Positions 4,587 through 5,703 of a DNA stretch of 5,703 nucleotides are shown here, in pieces. Made by a program: the position numbers and the translations under genes. The notes under the pieces were generated by a model that made no database searches, was not told where the DNA came from, and worked only from the letters and a program-made list of their open reading frames with translations. Source of the stretch: an uncultured Clostridia bacterium (GTDB lineage: Bacteria > Bacillota > Clostridia > Oscillospirales > Oscillospiraceae); the NCBI GenBank assembly GCA_946061345.1, contig CAMGRA010000059.1, positions 1 to 5,703 of the forward strand, in the 5' to 3' direction. How positions within the stretch are numbered: the first letter of the stretch is position 1; every line of letters begins with the position of its first letter.

Positions 4587-4591
4587 AAGAC

Positions 4592-5542
4592 ATGAAAACA
4601 GTCTATCGAATCGGTCTGGCGGCACTGCTGCTGGCGGTGGTATTATGCCCCGTGCAGGCCGCCGACATTCTTGTCCCCGGCGGCAACACCATCGGCCTGT
4701 CTTTGCAGACGGACGGCGTGGCGGTGGTTGATTTTTCCGCTGAACTGCCGAAAAAGGCGGGCCTGCGGGAGGGCGATCTCATCTGTGCCGTCGACGGGCG
4801 GCCCGTTTCCACGGCAACGCAGGTGACGCAGGCGGTGGAAGCCTCCGGCGGCAGGCCGGTGGAGCTGACGCTGAAGCGCGGTGAGGAAGAAAAAAACGTC
4901 ACCCTTTCGCCCAATCAGACCTCGGACGGCTGGCGGCTGGGGATTCTGGTCCGCGACAGCATCACCGGCATTGGCACCGTGACCTATTATGACCCCCAGA
5001 CCGGCAGCTTCGGTGCCTTAGGGCATGGTGTCAACGGCAAAAGCGGCCTGCTGCCCATGCGCGGCGGCAGCGTCCTGCCCTCGGTCATCACGTCGGTCAT
5101 CAAGGGCAGGGAGGGCACGCCGGGGGCGCTGCAAGGCTCCATCACCGGGCGCACCGCCACGGGAAAGATCGTCAAAAATACCTCCTGCGGCATTTTCGGC
5201 ACCATGGAATGTCCGGACGCTGCGACCGTCGACGTGGCAACGGAGAACCAGGTCCACACCGGCGGGGCCGTGATCCGCTCCAACGTCCGGGGCGACCGGG
5301 TGGAGGAATTCGAGGTGAAGCTGGCGGCCATCTACCCCGACGACGCCAATGACCGCAACCTGCTTTTGCAGGTGACGGACCCGGACCTGCTGGAGCTGAC
5401 CGGCGGCATCGTCCAGGGCATGAGCGGCAGCCCCATTTTGCAGGACGGCAGACTGGTGGGTGCCGTGACCCACGTGCTGGTGGACGATCCCACCCGGGGC
5501 TACGGGATCTTCATCGGCAATATGCTGGCCGCGGCAGCGTAA
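4592..5542 (+). CDS. spoIVB: SpoIVB peptidase (S55 family serine protease with PDZ domain)
   Basis: SpoIVB is the forespore-made signalling protease that is secreted into the intermembrane space during sporulation. It cleaves SpoIVFA to release pro-sigma-K processing in the mother cell. The product has 316 residues: an N-terminal signal/anchor (residues 6-24, hydrophobic GLAALLLAVVLCPVQA); a PDZ domain (about 28-106, core AGLREGDLICAVDGRPV); and the S55 catalytic domain with GALGHG (141-146; H145 the catalytic His candidate), GGIVQGMSGSPI (271-282; S280 the nucleophile candidate), an acidic TDPDLLE stretch (262-268; D263 or D265 the third member), and the hallmark end AVTHVLVDDPTRGYGIFIGNML. 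All triad candidates are present, so the enzyme should be active. It is shorter than the 426-residue B. subtilis protein because the segment between anchor and PDZ is almost missing. It lies behind a terminator with its own candidate forespore promoter. Confidence 0.95.
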   Translation: MKTVYRIGLAALLLAVVLCPVQAADILVPGGNTIGLSLQTDGVAVVDFSAELPKKAGLREGDLICAVDGRPVSTATQVTQAVEASGGRPVELTLKRGEEEKNVTLSPNQTSDGWRLGILVRDSITGIGTVTYYDPQTGSFGALGHGVNGKSGLLPMRGGSVLPSVITSVIKGREGTPGALQGSITGRTATGKIVKNTSCGIFGTMECPDAATVDVATENQVHTGGAVIRSNVRGDRVEEFEVKLAAIYPDDANDRNLLLQVTDPDLLELTGGIVQGMSGSPILQDGRLVGAVTHVLVDDPTRGYGIFIGNMLAAAA

Positions 5543-5703
5543 TTCAGTAGGGGACGGGTCTCCCTGCAAAATTCGGTTTGCATTTGTAGGGGCGAACGAC
5601 TTCTGTTGCGGTGCCCGAAATTTGCGCGCCGCGCTGACGGCGGCTTCGAATTTCGACCGCTGCCACTCCTTATTGCTCGCTGTATCCGCCACCGGCGGCG
5701 CTC
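5543..5703. repeat. Repeat DNA downstream of spoIVB, cut by window edge
   Basis: Bases 5580-5601 match 4069-4090 at 20 of 22 positions (GTAGGGGCGAACGACT core at 5586), but the pairing half of that hairpin is degenerate here. Further inverted repeats: TGCAAA/TTTGCA (5565-5570 and 5577-5582, followed by a short T-rich tract, a possible weak terminator for spoIVB); CGAAATT/AATTTCG (5616-5622 and 5649-5655) enclosing CGCCG/CGGCG (5627-5631 and 5638-5642); and CCGCC/GGCGG (5686-5690 and 5694-5698). No gene is supported. Confidence 0.6.

Larger units (their letters stand above)
3829..4590. other. Gene-free 762-bp interval between rsmI and spoIVB
   Basis: No credible gene is seen on either strand. 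3829-3854 is plain spacer. 3855-4329 is a repeat mosaic (hairpins, heptamer arrays and inverted arms, listed separately). 4330-4406 is AT-rich and holds TGCCGGAAAA twice (4355-4364 and 4392-4401) and an AATTTTT/AAAAATT stem (4363-4369 and 4376-4382). 4407-4450 is a terminator. 4451-4590 is the spoIVB promoter and leader. Open frames here are composed of repeat sequence and have no recognisable protein features. Confidence 0.8.

Noticed and set aside
5018..5692. Minus-strand frame of 224 codons across the 3' part of spoIVB and the downstream repeats
   Set aside because: Most of it is antisense to the well-supported spoIVB catalytic domain. The remainder translates repeat DNA, and no family features are seen.

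Overview
The window looks like a chromosomal segment of a GC-rich, spore-forming member of the Clostridia. An Oscillospiraceae-type gut Firmicute is my best guess. The support is the sporulation peptidase SpoIVB, a clostridial 2[4Fe-4S] ferredoxin, a UVR-motif ClpC, strong AGGAGG ribosome binding sites, and intergenic repeats of the GTAGGGGCGR / GTGAACA kind. The order-level placement is inference; no rRNA or other phylogenetic marker is present.

Layout. Positions 1-1823 hold the N-terminal three quarters of a ClpC-type AAA+ unfoldase on the minus strand, running off the left edge. A 152-bp AT-rich divergent intergenic region (1824-1975) carries the promoter signals for clpC (minus) and for a plus-strand group: a 56-residue ferredoxin (1976-2146), a TrmN6/YfiC-like tRNA methyltransferase (about 2291-3016) and rsmI (3001-3828). 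The two methyltransferase genes overlap by 16 nt and I see no terminator between the ferredoxin and them, so the three may be co-transcribed. Region 3829-4590 (762 bp) has no gene. It is a dense mosaic of short repeats (heptamer arrays, GC hairpins and a 25-bp inverted repeat pair), followed by a strong intrinsic terminator (4407-4450) and the leader of spoIVB. spoIVB (4592-5542) encodes a compact SpoIVB/S55 serine peptidase with PDZ domain. The last 161 bp (5543-5703) are again repeat DNA, sharing a 22-nt unit with the central repeat island.

How the genes fit together. TrmN6-like plus RsmI is a translation-apparatus modification pair (tRNA and 16S rRNA), matching the yabB...yabC order of Bacillus. 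ClpC is a protein quality-control unfoldase, and SpoIVB is the forespore signalling protease of late sporulation. The genes are ordinary. The unusual parts are the repeat island, whose modules recur with fixed internal geometry and compensatory stem changes, and a well-placed internal ribosome binding site in clpC exactly at the N-domain/D1 junction.
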